A stretch of DNA of 64,000 nucleotides from Opitutus sp. GAS368 (lineage in GTDB: Bacteria; Verrucomicrobiota; Verrucomicrobiia; Opitutales; Opitutaceae). The notes under the pieces were generated by a model, which was not told where the DNA came from, ran no database searches, and was given only the letters and a program-made list of their open reading frames with translations. Of the stretch, positions 1-9,564 are shown piece by piece. The translations under genes were made by a program, and so were the position numbers. Each line of letters begins with the position of its first letter. Positions within the stretch are counted from its first letter, which is position 1. The DNA is taken from assembly GCA_945869845.1 (NCBI GenBank), contig CAMBRG010000003.1, positions 1 to 64,000 on the forward strand, read 5' to 3'.

Positions 1-2
1 AT

Positions 3-131
3 GCGGCGGCGCTGGCCAACACGCGGCATCTGATCAAGTCGCGCGACGGGGCGAAAGACGCGGCGTTACGGGCTTATAATTACCGTCGGAGCATGGTCCA
101 CTACGTGTGCGACAACGCGGCGAAGGTGTGA
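3..131 (+). CDS. C-terminal end of an unidentified protein (partial)
   Basis: One frame is open from the window edge to TGA at 129-131 and encodes about 42 residues ending YRRSMVHYVCDNAAKV. The stretch AYNYRRSMVHYV loosely resembles the AYNxSxxYVxxV tail of some lytic transglycosylases, but this is too short to assign. The gene's start lies outside the window. Confidence 0.4.
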   Translation, partial: AAALANTRHLIKSRDGAKDAALRAYNYRRSMVHYVCDNAAKV

Positions 132-658
132 GTGTAGCTCGTTGTACGCGCAGACGAAGAAGGTCATGGTAGCAGCCATGACTTCCGGCACAGGCGGAGG
201 GCGGGCAGTTTCGGCTAGAGTGGCGGGATCGGAATCTACCCATTGATTCCAATGTTTGGATTTTTGATACGTGCGGCCCGGGCCGCGGTTGCGGACGGGG
301 CGACGGCAGCGGTCGCTGCCGGAGAAGAAAGATTTTCCGGGTGCGATCGCTCTGCTGGAGCCGATGGCAAAAGCGGAGCCAAAGAAAGCTGACGTTCAGC
401 CCGAGCTGGAGAGGGCCTTAACCGGCCATCCCGGTAACGTCGGGCTGCTTGGCAAAGCCGGATTCGCCAATCGGTCGCTCTCGGGCACATTGAACGGGGG
501 TGGTTTGCGGGTGCGCGTGCGCGCTTCTGGAGGGTATGTGAGTTTGTTTTCTTATCAGCTTTTTTTCGATTTGGCCGAGGGGAGTTGCGCTCGGGGAAAG
601 GACTCGGTCGGGACTGCAAGATTGCGCCGCGCGCCGCGGGCGGCACGTTGTGGAGTGC
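132..658. other. Intergenic region with no convincing gene
   Basis: No ORF here has both a credible start and a recognisable domain. Around 310-430 the plus strand encodes a short alpha-helical, TPR-like stretch (FPGAIALLEPMAKAEPKK) that loses its character downstream. It may be a relic of a TPR gene. The tatD start closes the region. Confidence 0.4.
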
Positions 659-1459
659 ATGCAATTGATCGATACGCACACCCATCTGGACGGGTTCGCC
701 GCGCGGGGAGAACTGCCCGCGGTGTTGGCGCGGGCGGCGGAGGCGGGCGTCGAACAGATGATCGCGATCGGCACCGCGGCGGACGATTGGGGTGTCTACC
801 GGGAGCTGGCGCGAGAATACGGCCACCAGGTCAAGTATTCGGTGGGGCTGCATCCCTGTTCGGTGGACGCGAATTGGGCGGAGGCCGTTGGGCAGATCGA
901 GGACTTCTGGGTTGGGAGCGGGCCAAAGCCGGTGGCGTTGGGCGAATGCGGGCTGGATCGGTTTCATCTGCCGAAGGACGATTCCGCGAAAGCGGCGGAG
1001 ATTCTGGGTTGGCAGCGGGCGGCGTTTCGGGTGCAGCTCGACTTGGCCCGACGGCTCGGGTGCCCGCTGGTCGTGCATTCGCGCGGAGCGTTTCAGGAGT
1101 GCGTTGAGTTGATCGATGGGAGCGGAGTGGCGTGGGAGCGGGTGATTTTCCACTGCTTTACCGAAGGTGCCGCGGAGATGGCCGAGCTGACGAAGCGGGG
1201 CGGTTTTGGGTCTTTCACCGGGGTGCTCACTTACAAATCGGCGGAGAATGTGCGGGCGGCAGCGCGGGCGCAGGGATTGCAACGGCTCATGCTTGAAACT
1301 GACGCGCCGTTTCTGACCCCGATGCCGCACCGGGGGAAACCCAATGAGCCGGCGCTGATGAGGCACACGGCTGAGTATGCGGCCGGTATTTTTGGCGTGG
1401 AGCTTGAAGAGATCGCGGCGGTCTCGACGCGAAACGCCCGGGCGTTTTTCGGGCTTTAG
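659..1459 (+). CDS. tatD: TatD family metal-dependent hydrolase (DNase)
   Basis: This is a TIM-barrel metallo-hydrolase of the TatD family, cytoplasmic, with known 3'-5' exonuclease members and roles in DNA repair or turnover. Metal-ligand motifs are visible in order: DTHTHLDG at residues 5-12, GECGLD near 100, VVHSRGA, IFHCFTEG and LETDAPFL. At 266 residues it has the normal family length. I chose ATG 659 because GGAG lies about 6 nt upstream and the protein then begins MQLIDTHTHLDG; GTG 650 in the same frame would add three residues. It converges with the HPr gene across a minus-strand terminator. The family is certain; the substrate is not. Confidence 0.92.
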   Translation: MQLIDTHTHLDGFAARGELPAVLARAAEAGVEQMIAIGTAADDWGVYRELAREYGHQVKYSVGLHPCSVDANWAEAVGQIEDFWVGSGPKPVALGECGLDRFHLPKDDSAKAAEILGWQRAAFRVQLDLARRLGCPLVVHSRGAFQECVELIDGSGVAWERVIFHCFTEGAAEMAELTKRGGFGSFTGVLTYKSAENVRAAARAQGLQRLMLETDAPFLTPMPHRGKPNEPALMRHTAEYAAGIFGVELEEIAAVSTRNARAFFGL

Positions 1460-1488
1460 GCCGGCCGACGGACGAAAGATTACGGCCC

Positions 1489-1513
1489 AAAAAAGGCGCC
1501 CGCAAAGGACGCC
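1489..1513 (-). terminator. Intrinsic terminator of the HPr gene
   Basis: Read on the minus strand, a 7-bp stem (GGCGTCC/GGGCGCC, one G-T wobble) with a 5-nt loop is followed by six T. It lies just beyond the HPr stop codon. Confidence 0.7.
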
Positions 1514-1545
1514 CTGATTTTCGGCCTAATGAACGCCGACGGCGC

Positions 1546-1848
1546 TCACGCTTCGTCGAATTTTTTTGCGAAGAGCGAGTCGAGTTCGGCGAGCATTTGC
1601 GGGGCGTCCTCGCCGGTCGCGATGAATTTGACCTTCGAGCCCTTGCAGGCGGCCAACATCATGAGCCCCATGATGCTCTTGCCGTTGACCTGCTCCTCGT
1701 CTTTTTCGACGAAAACCTCGGCTTTGAACTTGTTGGTGATGCGGACGATCATCGCGGCCGGCCGGGCGTGAATGCCCATCTTGTTCTGCACGATCAGCGC
1801 CTTGATGAGAGGCTGGGCGGCAGGCGGTGTGGCGGCGGGATTGTTCAT
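1546..1848 (-). CDS. ptsH: HPr-family phosphocarrier protein
   Basis: Small cytoplasmic phosphocarrier of the phosphotransferase system type. It accepts phosphate on a histidine and can be regulated on a serine. The active-site motif MGIHARPAAMIV contains the conserved His, and VNGKSIMGLMML carries the HPr kinase-type regulatory Ser. The length is 100 residues, slightly over the usual 85-90 because of a Pro/Ala-rich N-terminus. The start at 1848 was chosen because residues encoded upstream in the same frame do not match the family. It is divergent from kdsB with an 84-bp gap. No EI or EII genes are visible, so it may be regulatory rather than a sugar-transport component. Confidence 0.9.
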   Translation of the reverse strand: MNNPAATPPAAQPLIKALIVQNKMGIHARPAAMIVRITNKFKAEVFVEKDEEQVNGKSIMGLMMLAACKGSKVKFIATGEDAPQMLAELDSLFAKKFDEA

Positions 1849-1932
1849 GGCTGAGTGGCGGGAAAGACCGGTGAACATCAAGCGGGTTGCCCCGGCTTGC
1901 AACCCCAAAGCCAGAGGCTACGGTGCCAGCCG

Positions 1933-2679
1933 ATGCCGAAAATTGCGCTGATCGTCCCGTGTCGACTCGAGTCCACCCGCTTTCCGCGCAAGTTGTTGCA
2001 CCCGATCAAGGGCAAGCCCCTGCTGCTTTGGGTGGCTGAACGCATCGCGCGCGAGGCTCCGGAGATCCCGGTGTATTTCGCAGTGGATCATGAGCTTTTG
2101 GCAGAATGCGTGACGACGGCGGGGTTTAAAGCGATCATGACGCGGAGCGACCATGCTAGTGGCACGGATCGTCTGGCGGAGGCCAATCGCAGCATCGGGG
2201 CCGACTCCGTGATCAACGTGCAGGCGGATGAGCCTTTGGTTTCGGCGCGGCAGATTCGCGCGTTGGCGGAGTTGATCTCCGGTCCGGCGGACATGGCGAC
2301 GTTGGCCACGCGGTTCACCACGGCGGCGGATTTCGCGAATCCGAATCAGGTCAAGGTCGTGCTCGCGCCGGGCGGGCGGAAGGCGCTCTATTTTTCTCGC
2401 TCGCCGATTCCCTACGCGCGGGATTTGGCGGGCAAGGTCGATGACGCCTGGGTGCGGGCGAATCCGTGTTTCCGGCACCTCGGGCTCTATGCCTATAAGG
2501 CGGCTCTATTGGAAAAATTTGCGGGACTGCCGGCCGGTCGCTTGGAGCAAATCGAGAAATTGGAGCAGCTCCGCGTGCTCGAGAACGGGTTCAGCATCGC
2601 CTGCGATTTGACTGAGGATCCGACGATCGGCGTGGACACGCCGGAGGACGGAGAAAAGTTTGAGCGTTGGCTCGGGTAG
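1933..2679 (+). CDS. kdsB: 3-deoxy-manno-octulosonate cytidylyltransferase
   Basis: CMP-KDO synthetase activates KDO with CTP for the lipopolysaccharide inner core and acts in the cytoplasm. The N-terminal nucleotide-binding loop [16 protein letters not shown] is diagnostic. Further family motifs are [48 protein letters not shown] and the C-terminal GVDTPED. It is 248 residues, the typical length. The frame stays open upstream to 1855, but only ATG 1933 gives the canonical [11 protein letters not shown] start. Its 3' end faces carA across a symmetric hairpin. It marks the organism as Gram-negative with KDO-containing LPS. Confidence 0.97.
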   Translation: MPKIALIVPCRLESTRFPRKLLHPIKGKPLLLWVAERIAREAPEIPVYFAVDHELLAECVTTAGFKAIMTRSDHASGTDRLAEANRSIGADSVINVQADEPLVSARQIRALAELISGPADMATLATRFTTAADFANPNQVKVVLAPGGRKALYFSRSPIPYARDLAGKVDDAWVRANPCFRHLGLYAYKAALLEKFAGLPAGRLEQIEKLEQLRVLENGFSIACDLTEDPTIGVDTPEDGEKFERWLG

Positions 2680-2710
2680 CGCCGGACGGATTGCGACTCA
2701 GAAACGAAAG

Positions 2711-2733
2711 AGGGCAGGTCTGAGACCTGCCCT
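2711..2733. terminator. Symmetric hairpin between convergent kdsB and carA
   Basis: A perfect 10-bp stem (AGGGCAGGTC/GACCTGCCCT) with a 3-nt loop lies between the two stop codons. Flanking T runs are weak. It probably works as a bidirectional terminator. Confidence 0.65.
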
Positions 2734-2738
2734 ACTGC

Positions 2739-3911
<1,173 letters not shown>

Positions 3912-4072
3912 TAAAGCCGAAAGAAAAGGCGCGGCGGCATGGGTGCCAAGGGTTTTGTGCGCGAGGTGGGAACTTGCGCAAAAGTTTCTCCATCGGCCGT
4001 CACTAAACTGAAGTGCGTTGGTCATTTGACAGCAGTGATTAGGGGCCTAATCGTCCCGCTTCCAAAAATTCG

Positions 4073-5269
4073 ATGCCCTACACCGAAGACCGCACTGCTT
4101 GGTATGAAGGCCAAGGCCTATGGCAGCATATTCCCGCCTCAGATTGGAGTGACTGGGTGTGGCAACTGAAGAACCGAATCACGAGTGTGGCTCAGCTGGA
4201 AGAGCGCATGACGCTCACGGCCGACGAGAAGGCCGGCTGCCTTTTTGCCACTCAGAAGCTGGCGCTCGCGATCACCCCTTATTTCTTCAACCTGATCGAC
4301 CGCGATGATCCGAATTGTCCGATTCGGAAGCAGTTGATTCCGCGGGGCGGAGAAGCGGTGGTGAGTGAGGAAGAAATGCTCGATTCGCTCGGCGAGGATG
4401 AGCATTCGCCGGTGCCCGGATTGGTGCACCGCTATCCGGATCGCGTCTTGTTTTTGGTCACGGACCGGTGCGCGGCCTACTGCCGTTATTGCACGCGAAG
4501 CCGGCTGGTTTCGAACGCTCAGGATTACAATTTTCACCCGGAATTTGAACAAGGGTTGAAGTACATTGAGACGCATCCCGAGATCCGTGATGTGCTGCTT
4601 TCCGGCGGCGATCCGCTGCTGCTCTCAGACAAGAAGTTGGATAATCTGCTGTCCCGGCTGCGGGCGATCAAGCACGTGGAGTTTATCCGGATCGGCTCAC
4701 GAATTCCGGTGTTTTTGCCGCAGCGCATCACCCCGGAATTGTGCGAAATTTTCAAAAAGCACGGCCCGATCTGGATGAGCATCCATACGAACCACCCAAA
4801 GGAGGCGACGGCCGAGCTACGGGCGGCGTGCGAGCGGTTGTCGTTTGCCGGCGTGCCGTTGGGGAATCAGAGCGTGCTATTGAAGGGGATCAACGACGAT
4901 GCCGAGGTGATGAAGGCCCTGATGCACCGGCTGCTGCGGATGCGGGTTCGGCCCTACTACATCTACCAGATGGATCTGATCACCGGCGGCGCTCATTTCA
5001 AAGTCGATGTGCGCAAGGGGATCGAGATTATCCGCGCTCTGCGTGGTCACACCACCGGTTATGCGGTGCCGCAATACGTGATCGATGCGCCCGGCGGCGG
5101 CGGCAAAGTTCCGATCAATCCCGATTACGTGGAGAAAATCACCGACTCCGAAGTGGTGTTCCGCAACTACGAAGGCCAACGGTTCAGATATCCGCTGACA
5201 AACACGCCTTTGCCGGCCGGTTCTGAAGGCGAGCGCGATCTCGTGGCGGGAGCTATGATAGTGGACTGA
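4073..5269 (+). CDS. kamA: Lysine 2,3-aminomutase family radical SAM enzyme
   Basis: A radical SAM, PLP-dependent aminomutase that interconverts L-lysine and beta-lysine in known members. The 4Fe-4S motif CAAYCRYC begins near residue 133. It is preceded by VHRYPDRVLFLVTDR and followed by the SAM-binding LLSGGDPLLLSDKKL. The C-terminal APGGGGKVP is where family members carry the PLP-binding lysine. At 398 residues it matches full-length KamA rather than the shorter EpmB. No beta-lysine acetyltransferase (ablB) lies beside it, so a role in N-acetyl-beta-lysine osmolyte synthesis is possible but unsupported by context. A tandem structured-RNA region follows. Confidence 0.9.
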   Translation: MPYTEDRTAWYEGQGLWQHIPASDWSDWVWQLKNRITSVAQLEERMTLTADEKAGCLFATQKLALAITPYFFNLIDRDDPNCPIRKQLIPRGGEAVVSEEEMLDSLGEDEHSPVPGLVHRYPDRVLFLVTDRCAAYCRYCTRSRLVSNAQDYNFHPEFEQGLKYIETHPEIRDVLLSGGDPLLLSDKKLDNLLSRLRAIKHVEFIRIGSRIPVFLPQRITPELCEIFKKHGPIWMSIHTNHPKEATAELRAACERLSFAGVPLGNQSVLLKGINDDAEVMKALMHRLLRMRVRPYYIYQMDLITGGAHFKVDVRKGIEIIRALRGHTTGYAVPQYVIDAPGGGGKVPINPDYVEKITDSEVVFRNYEGQRFRYPLTNTPLPAGSEGERDLVAGAMIVD

Positions 5270-5409
5270 ATCCGTTCTCCGGCGCGGATTGAGGGATCGA
5301 TCGGTATTTTTAATGTTTAGCGATTAAGGATTTAAGCGATGATAACATCGCGAGCAAAAAACTTTCGATTTTTTTGAGCAATTTTGAATCAGACGCATCT
5401 ATCCTAACG

Positions 5410-5515
5410 AAAAGGCCGTCCTGGTAAGACGGTCAGGGTTATAGGTTCAATGGTTTGCTTGGTGTCAGGTTACATGGGCCGCCTCCTTCATCGGGGGCGG
5501 CTCTTGTAGTTTTTG
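5410..5515 (+). ncRNA. Tandem structured RNA, copy A (unknown family)
   Basis: Copy A has a hairpin with stem CCGTC/GACGG and loop CTGGTAA (5416-5432), then TCAGGGTTA, a conserved linker containing GGTT, TTGGTGT and GGTTACATG, and a 9-bp GC-rich terminator-like hairpin (5478-5501) followed by a T-rich stretch. Copy B, 202 bp downstream, has the same order and spacing with compensatory substitutions in the stems. Sequence upstream is also partly shared (TTGAGC and GCATC-TATCCT), which suggests each copy has its own promoter. I do not recognise an Rfam family. Confidence 0.65.
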
Positions 5516-5610
5516 GGGTCTGCGGCCGGGATGGGTCAGCCGTTTTGGAACCCGAAGTTTTCTCCGGCAATTTTGAGCGTTTTCGAAAATCCCGCATCCA
5601 TCTCTTCGTT

Positions 5611-5713
5611 GACAGGGCCGTGCTGGTAACACGGTCAGGGTTAGTAAGTCATTACGGTTCGTTTGGTGTTCGGTTATATGAGCCGCCCCTTAAACGGGGC
5701 GGCTTCTTTTTTC
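5611..5713 (+). ncRNA. Tandem structured RNA, copy B (unknown family)
   Basis: Copy B has the same architecture as copy A: stem CCGTG/CACGG with the identical CTGGTAA loop (5618-5634), TCAGGGTTA, the GGTTCGTTTGGTGTTCGG linker, and a terminator AGCCGCCCC/GGGGCGGCT (5681-5704) followed by TCTTTTTT. Relative to copy A, one closing pair switches C-G to G-C and a terminator U-G pair becomes C-G. Paired changes with an invariant loop are what a selected RNA fold would produce. There is no ORF inside. Confidence 0.68.
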
Positions 5714-5799
5714 CCGACGGGGTGGCTTCGCGTCAAATTCGGGAAATTTGGAGGAAATTCTTGCGCCGCCGATGATCACGCTTTTGCTCCGCTTTGCCT

Positions 5800-5889
5800 G
5801 TAGGGGTGTCTTCCGCGGAAGACTGAGATTGCGGCGCGATTCGGCCGCTCGACCCTTCGAACCTGAACGGATCATGCCGACGAAGGAAA
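5800..5889 (+). promoter_or_regulatory. TPP (THI-element) riboswitch
   Basis: The conserved thiamine pyrophosphate aptamer cores are present: GGGGTG near 5803, CTGAGA at 5823-5828, and the 3' block ACCCTTCGAACCTGAACGG running into ATCATGCC and GAAGGAA. The order and spacing match the TPP aptamer. Two intrinsic terminators follow immediately, so control is probably by transcription termination. The gene it controls is the TBDR at 5975. Confidence 0.95.
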
Positions 5890-5893
5890 CAGC

Positions 5894-5917
5894 AGGCGCG
5901 GATTGCGCCTTTTTTTG
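5894..5917 (+). terminator. First terminator of the TPP riboswitch platform
   Basis: Stem AGGCGC/GCGCCT with a 5-nt loop, then seven T, starting 5 nt after the aptamer. It is the probable ligand-controlled expression platform. Confidence 0.85.
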
Positions 5918-5918
5918 A

Positions 5919-5942
5919 GGGCGCGACTCGCGCCCCTTTTTT
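5919..5942 (+). terminator. Second tandem terminator
   Basis: Stem GGGCGCG/CGCGCCC with loop ACT, then a six-T run, directly after the first terminator and 32 nt before the receptor ATG. Confidence 0.85.
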
Positions 5943-5974
5943 CGGCGGTCCGTTTGGGTTGGGCATCATCCACC

Positions 5975-8095
5975 ATGCATCCTCCGATTCGAATCTCTCT
6001 TCTCAGCTTCGCGCTCGCCGCGACGTTGCCCGCCGCCGAGCTGGCCCAATCGCCCGGCGCCGTGACGTTGGCGCCCGTGCGCGTCACGGCCGATCTCTGG
6101 GCTTCACCACTCGCGCAAATTCCGGCGAGCGTGACCGTCTTCGACGAAGCGACTCTCCGCCTCGGGGCGGTCGGTCATTTTGGCGACTTGGCCGACCGGA
6201 TTCCCAATCTCACGTTTACCGGCGGCACTTCGCGACCGCGGTATTTTCAGATCCGCGGGATCGGCGAGAACTCCCAATACGAAGGCGAGACGCCGGATTC
6301 CGCGGTGCGTTTTCTCGTCGATGATTTTGATTTTACGGGGCTTGGCACGCTCGGGAGCACGTTTGATGTCAGCCAAATCGAGGTCTTGCGCGGGCCGCAG
6401 GCCGGTGCGTTCGGGGCCAACGCAGCGGGGGGCGTCGTGCGCCTGGTGACCAACGCGCCGACGCCGTTTTGGACGGGACGCGTCGAGTCGCGTTTCGGCG
6501 AAGACGCGTTGCGCGAGGGCGGATTTGCGCTCGGTGGTCCACTGGTCGCTGCACAGCCCGATCGTTTCATGGTGCGTCTGGCGGTGCAGCAGCACGCGAG
6601 TGACGGCTTTCGGCGCAACGCCACGCTCGGCCGCGCGACCAACGCCCGCGACGAGTTCAACGCCCGGCTCCGGCTGACGGCCAATCTCGCGCCGGCTTGG
6701 CGCTGGGAAGGCGCGGTACTCTTTTCCGAGGTAAACAACGGCTTCGACGAGTTTGCGCTCGATAACAACGGCCGCCGCACGTTCAGCGATCAACCGGGGC
6801 GCGACGAACAGCGCTCCACCGCCGCCAGCCTGCGCGGCACTTATTCCGGGCTCGATGGCGTGCGGCTCACGACCATCACGAGCGGCACCCGGGTGAATTC
6901 GGTTTACAGTTACGACGACGACTGGACCGCCGCGTCTTACGCAGGCTTCAGTGATCTTCGGCGCTCGCGGAACGGCTTCAACCAGGAGCTGCGCCTCGAC
7001 TCTGTACTCACGCGCGGTGCGTTCGGGGCCATCGACCGGTGGACGCTTGGCGGCTTCTACGCGAACCTAGCCGAGGACAGTTTCTATACGAACGAAGATC
7101 CTTTCGACCAGCGCGGCCTGCGCACGCGTTACGAGTCCGATCAATTCGCAGGCTTCGGTCAGCTCGCGCACGATTTCTCGCCGCGCACGCGCCTCATCGT
7201 CGGCTTGCGCGTCGAGCTCGTCGATGTCGGCGGCCGCGGCACGAAGACCCGCTTCCGGAAAACGCAAAACACCTTCGACCCCGTGGTCACTTTTTCGCCG
7301 GCCTTCGACGACACGCTCCTCGGCGGGAAACTCACGCTTGAGCACGACCTCACCGGCGCCGTGCTCGCGTTTGCCTCGGTCACGCGCGGTTACAAAGCCG
7401 GCGGCGTCAACCTCGATGCGCGCATCAATCCGCCGGCCGATCCGCTGACCTACGGCACCGAGATGCTGTGGAACACCGAGGTTGGCCTGCGCGGTTCTTG
7501 GCTGGAGCGTTCGCTCACGGCGGAGATCACGGCGTTCAGCCTTGATCGCGCCGACACGCAGGTGCGCGACTCGGCGGGTTTCGGCGGCAACTACCGCTTC
7601 TTCACGGCCAACGCCCGCGCCGCCCACGTTACCGGCTTCGAGGCCGCGGTGAATTATGCGCTGACTCCCGCCTGGTCCGTCGCCGGCACGCTCGCGGCGA
7701 TGGAGTCTGAACTCGATCCGTTTTCGCTCACCAACGGCAACTCCGGCGGCGGTCGCCCGCTCGCGAATACGCCGCGCACCGGCACCACGTTGGGCACGCG
7801 CTACCGGCCGGCCCCGACCGGGCTTTTCGCGTCGGCCGAACTCGTCGCCCGCGCCGAGCAATTCGACTCCAATAACCAAAACGAAGCGCGTCGCGCGTTC
7901 CGCCTCTACAACGCCAGCCTCGGCTATGCGTGGCGCGAATGGACGTTCACACTCTGGGGGAAAAATCTCACGAATACGCGTCATGAGAAACGCGTGTTCT
8001 TCTTTGGCAACGCAGACCCGGACTACGTCGAGACGCGCTACGAGACTCGGGCCGATCCGCGGCAGCTCGGCGTGAGCGCGGAGTATCGGTTCTGA
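5975..8095 (+). CDS. TonB-dependent receptor, predicted thiamine uptake
   Basis: Outer-membrane beta-barrel receptor using TonB-ExbBD energy. The 706-residue protein has a short signal peptide (LLSFALAATLPAAELAQ), a plug starting around VRVTADLWASPLAQIPASVT and including QIRGIGENS and IEVLRGPQAGAFGANAAGG, and a barrel ending SAEYRF with the terminal Phe typical of Bam substrates. There is no carboxypeptidase-like N-terminal domain. The upstream frame reaches 5903, but that overlaps the terminators, so ATG 5975 is used. The TPP riboswitch upstream predicts a thiamine or thiamine-precursor substrate, by analogy with riboswitch-linked thiamine receptors in Bacteroidetes. Substrate is inferred from regulation only. 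Confidence 0.9.
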   Translation: MHPPIRISLLSFALAATLPAAELAQSPGAVTLAPVRVTADLWASPLAQIPASVTVFDEATLRLGAVGHFGDLADRIPNLTFTGGTSRPRYFQIRGIGENSQYEGETPDSAVRFLVDDFDFTGLGTLGSTFDVSQIEVLRGPQAGAFGANAAGGVVRLVTNAPTPFWTGRVESRFGEDALREGGFALGGPLVAAQPDRFMVRLAVQQHASDGFRRNATLGRATNARDEFNARLRLTANLAPAWRWEGAVLFSEVNNGFDEFALDNNGRRTFSDQPGRDEQRSTAASLRGTYSGLDGVRLTTITSGTRVNSVYSYDDDWTAASYAGFSDLRRSRNGFNQELRLDSVLTRGAFGAIDRWTLGGFYANLAEDSFYTNEDPFDQRGLRTRYESDQFAGFGQLAHDFSPRTRLIVGLRVELVDVGGRGTKTRFRKTQNTFDPVVTFSPAFDDTLLGGKLTLEHDLTGAVLAFASVTRGYKAGGVNLDARINPPADPLTYGTEMLWNTEVGLRGSWLERSLTAEITAFSLDRADTQVRDSAGFGGNYRFFTANARAAHVTGFEAAVNYALTPAWSVAGTLAAMESELDPFSLTNGNSGGGRPLANTPRTGTTLGTRYRPAPTGLFASAELVARAEQFDSNNQNEARRAFRLYNASLGYAWREWTFTLWGKNLTNTRHEKRVFFFGNADPDYVETRYETRADPRQLGVSAEYRF

Positions 8096-8275
8096 TGGTG
8101 CGGGTGGGCGCGGAAGTGGAGCTGGAGTTTGAAGTGGCATGGGGGTCCCGTCCATGGTTTTTGATCCTGCTCTCCTTCATTCGCCGTGCCTTCGGGTCGG
8201 TGGCTACACGCGACGAGGGCGTCGCGTCCCCAAAGAAACGCACGGGCGCCCGATCCGCGGCGATGACGCGCGCCG

Positions 8276-8599
8276 TTATGGCGGTGCAAACAGGATGTGG
8301 GATTCGCCCGGCTGCATCGCCGGTGCGGGTTCCCCGATCAAAGTAAAATAGTTCTCTAAGGTCGGCCGATGATTGGTCCACAGTTCAAGAATCGCGAGGT
8401 GCCGGCCGGTCAGGTTTTGCTGATATCGTAGATTTTTATCGCAGATGATGAAGACATCGAAGCCGGCATTTTCAGTGGCGGCCAGCAGGGTCCCGTTTTC
8501 CAGATTACCCCAGCCCATTTTCTGCGCCGTCCTTACCTCGTGCCCGGGCAGCGCGAGCCGCGCCTGCACCGGTGTGCAGACGTCGAGTAAGATCTTCAT
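8276..8599 (-). CDS. DUF5615 PIN-like toxin
   Basis: A 107-residue member of the DUF5615 (Mut7-C/PIN-like) family, predicted as the RNase toxin of a toxin-antitoxin pair. The N-terminal MKILLDVCTP has the first acidic PIN residue, and FDVFIICDKNLRYQQN carries the conserved central D-K motif. A second such protein in this window (56464-56793) has the more typical MRFLIDHHLP and DEDF. The start ATG overlaps the upstream DUF433 stop by 4 nt, indicating translational coupling. RNase activity is predicted from the family, not shown. Confidence 0.8.
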   Translation of the reverse strand: MKILLDVCTPVQARLALPGHEVRTAQKMGWGNLENGTLLAATENAGFDVFIICDKNLRYQQNLTGRHLAILELWTNHRPTLENYFTLIGEPAPAMQPGESHILFAPP

Positions 8600-8796
8600 T
8601 GCCCCAATTCTGCCGCGATGCGCTCGCCGCCGTGGCGGAGCACGGCCTGCGCGTCCGCGCGGGTGACGCCCTCAAAACTCTCCAGGAAATAGTCGAGGCT
8701 CAGACCCTCGGCAAGGTAGTCGAACATTGTCTGCACCGGCAGGCGCGTGCCGCAAAACACGGGCTTGCCGCCCAAAATCCCCGGGTTGGAAACCAC
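8596..8796 (-). CDS. DUF433 antitoxin
   Basis: A 66-residue DUF433 protein, usually the DNA-binding antitoxin partner of DUF5615. The signature NPGILGGKPVFCGTRLPVQ is at the N-terminus, followed by the helical region TMFDYLAEGLSLDYFLESF. The only usable start in frame is GTG 8796; no ATG exists before the upstream stop near 8848. It ends inside the toxin start codon (4-nt overlap). The pair is divergent from the pRiA4b-like gene. Confidence 0.8.
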   Translation of the reverse strand: MVSNPGILGGKPVFCGTRLPVQTMFDYLAEGLSLDYFLESFEGVTRADAQAVLRHGGERIAAELGQ

Positions 8797-8967
8797 GAGC
8801 CCGCTGGCAGCCGACTTGATTTCGAGGGTTGTGCTTATGGTCAGAACCTAGCGCCGGCCGCCTCTGCATCAAGCGCTCATCCGGGATCACCCGGTGTGCG
8901 GTGGCGAAGGCGCTCCGGCGTGCGGGCTTTTCTTGCCGCGTCGGCGGCGGGCGGTTCCACTTCGCGC

Positions 8968-9564
8968 ATGATCGGAATTCATGAAGGCGCAGGAGGTAGC
9001 ACGAAGAAGAAGAAGGTGGAACGCGTGTTCCCGTTGCACCTGAGCTTGGTCGGCAGCGAGCCGCGCGTGTGGCGGATGGTGCTCGTGCGCGAGACGATGT
9101 GGCTCTCGCGCCTGCACGACTGTATTCAGGTGGCCTTCGATTGGTTCGATTATCAGACCCACGCGTTCAACTTCGACGACCTGCGCTATGGCAATCCGCT
9201 CAAGCGCGATGAGCTGGTGATCGAGGACGACCGCGACATCGCGCTCTCCGATCTCGATCTGGAGAACCGCGCGCGATTTTCCTACGGTTACCATTTCGCC
9301 GAAGGCTGGCAGGTCGAAATCCGCGTGGACAAGCCGGTGGCGATGGAGAAGGGCCTGCGTTATCCGTATTGCGGCGGCGGCGAGCGGGCCGGGCCGCCCG
9401 AGGACTGCGGCGGGCTCGAGGCGTTTCACGACATGCTGGCGTGCCTGAAGGAGCCCGACACCGAACTCGGCCGCGAATGGCGGGACTGGATCGGTCCCGA
9501 CTACGACGCCGAGGTGTGCGACGTCGCGAAGATCAACCAGTCGTTGCGGCGATTAACGAAGTAA
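8968..9564 (+). CDS. Plasmid pRiA4b ORF-3 family protein
   Basis: A 198-residue protein with the family's characteristic features: FPLHLSLVGSEPRVWRMVLV near the N-terminus (substrate-like beta strand and PxVWR motif), LHDCIQVAFDWFDYQTHAF, and a C-terminal Cys/Gly-rich region YPYCGGGERAGPPEDCGG. Biochemical function of the family is unknown; it is common on plasmids and in accessory regions. I start at ATG 8968 because upstream residues in this frame overlap the antitoxin gene and are not family-like. It lies between a toxin-antitoxin pair and an aldehyde dehydrogenase gene. Confidence 0.82.
   Translation: MIGIHEGAGGSTKKKKVERVFPLHLSLVGSEPRVWRMVLVRETMWLSRLHDCIQVAFDWFDYQTHAFNFDDLRYGNPLKRDELVIEDDRDIALSDLDLENRARFSYGYHFAEGWQVEIRVDKPVAMEKGLRYPYCGGGERAGPPEDCGGLEAFHDMLACLKEPDTELGREWRDWIGPDYDAEVCDVAKINQSLRRLTK

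Noticed and set aside
271-470. Possible TPR gene
   Set aside because: Only about 30 residues look TPR-like, no start fits, and the frame soon runs into tatD. At most a relic.
8096-8275. Small plus-strand ORFs after the thiamine-linked receptor
   Set aside because: They overlap the toxin gene on the other strand and have no recognisable features.
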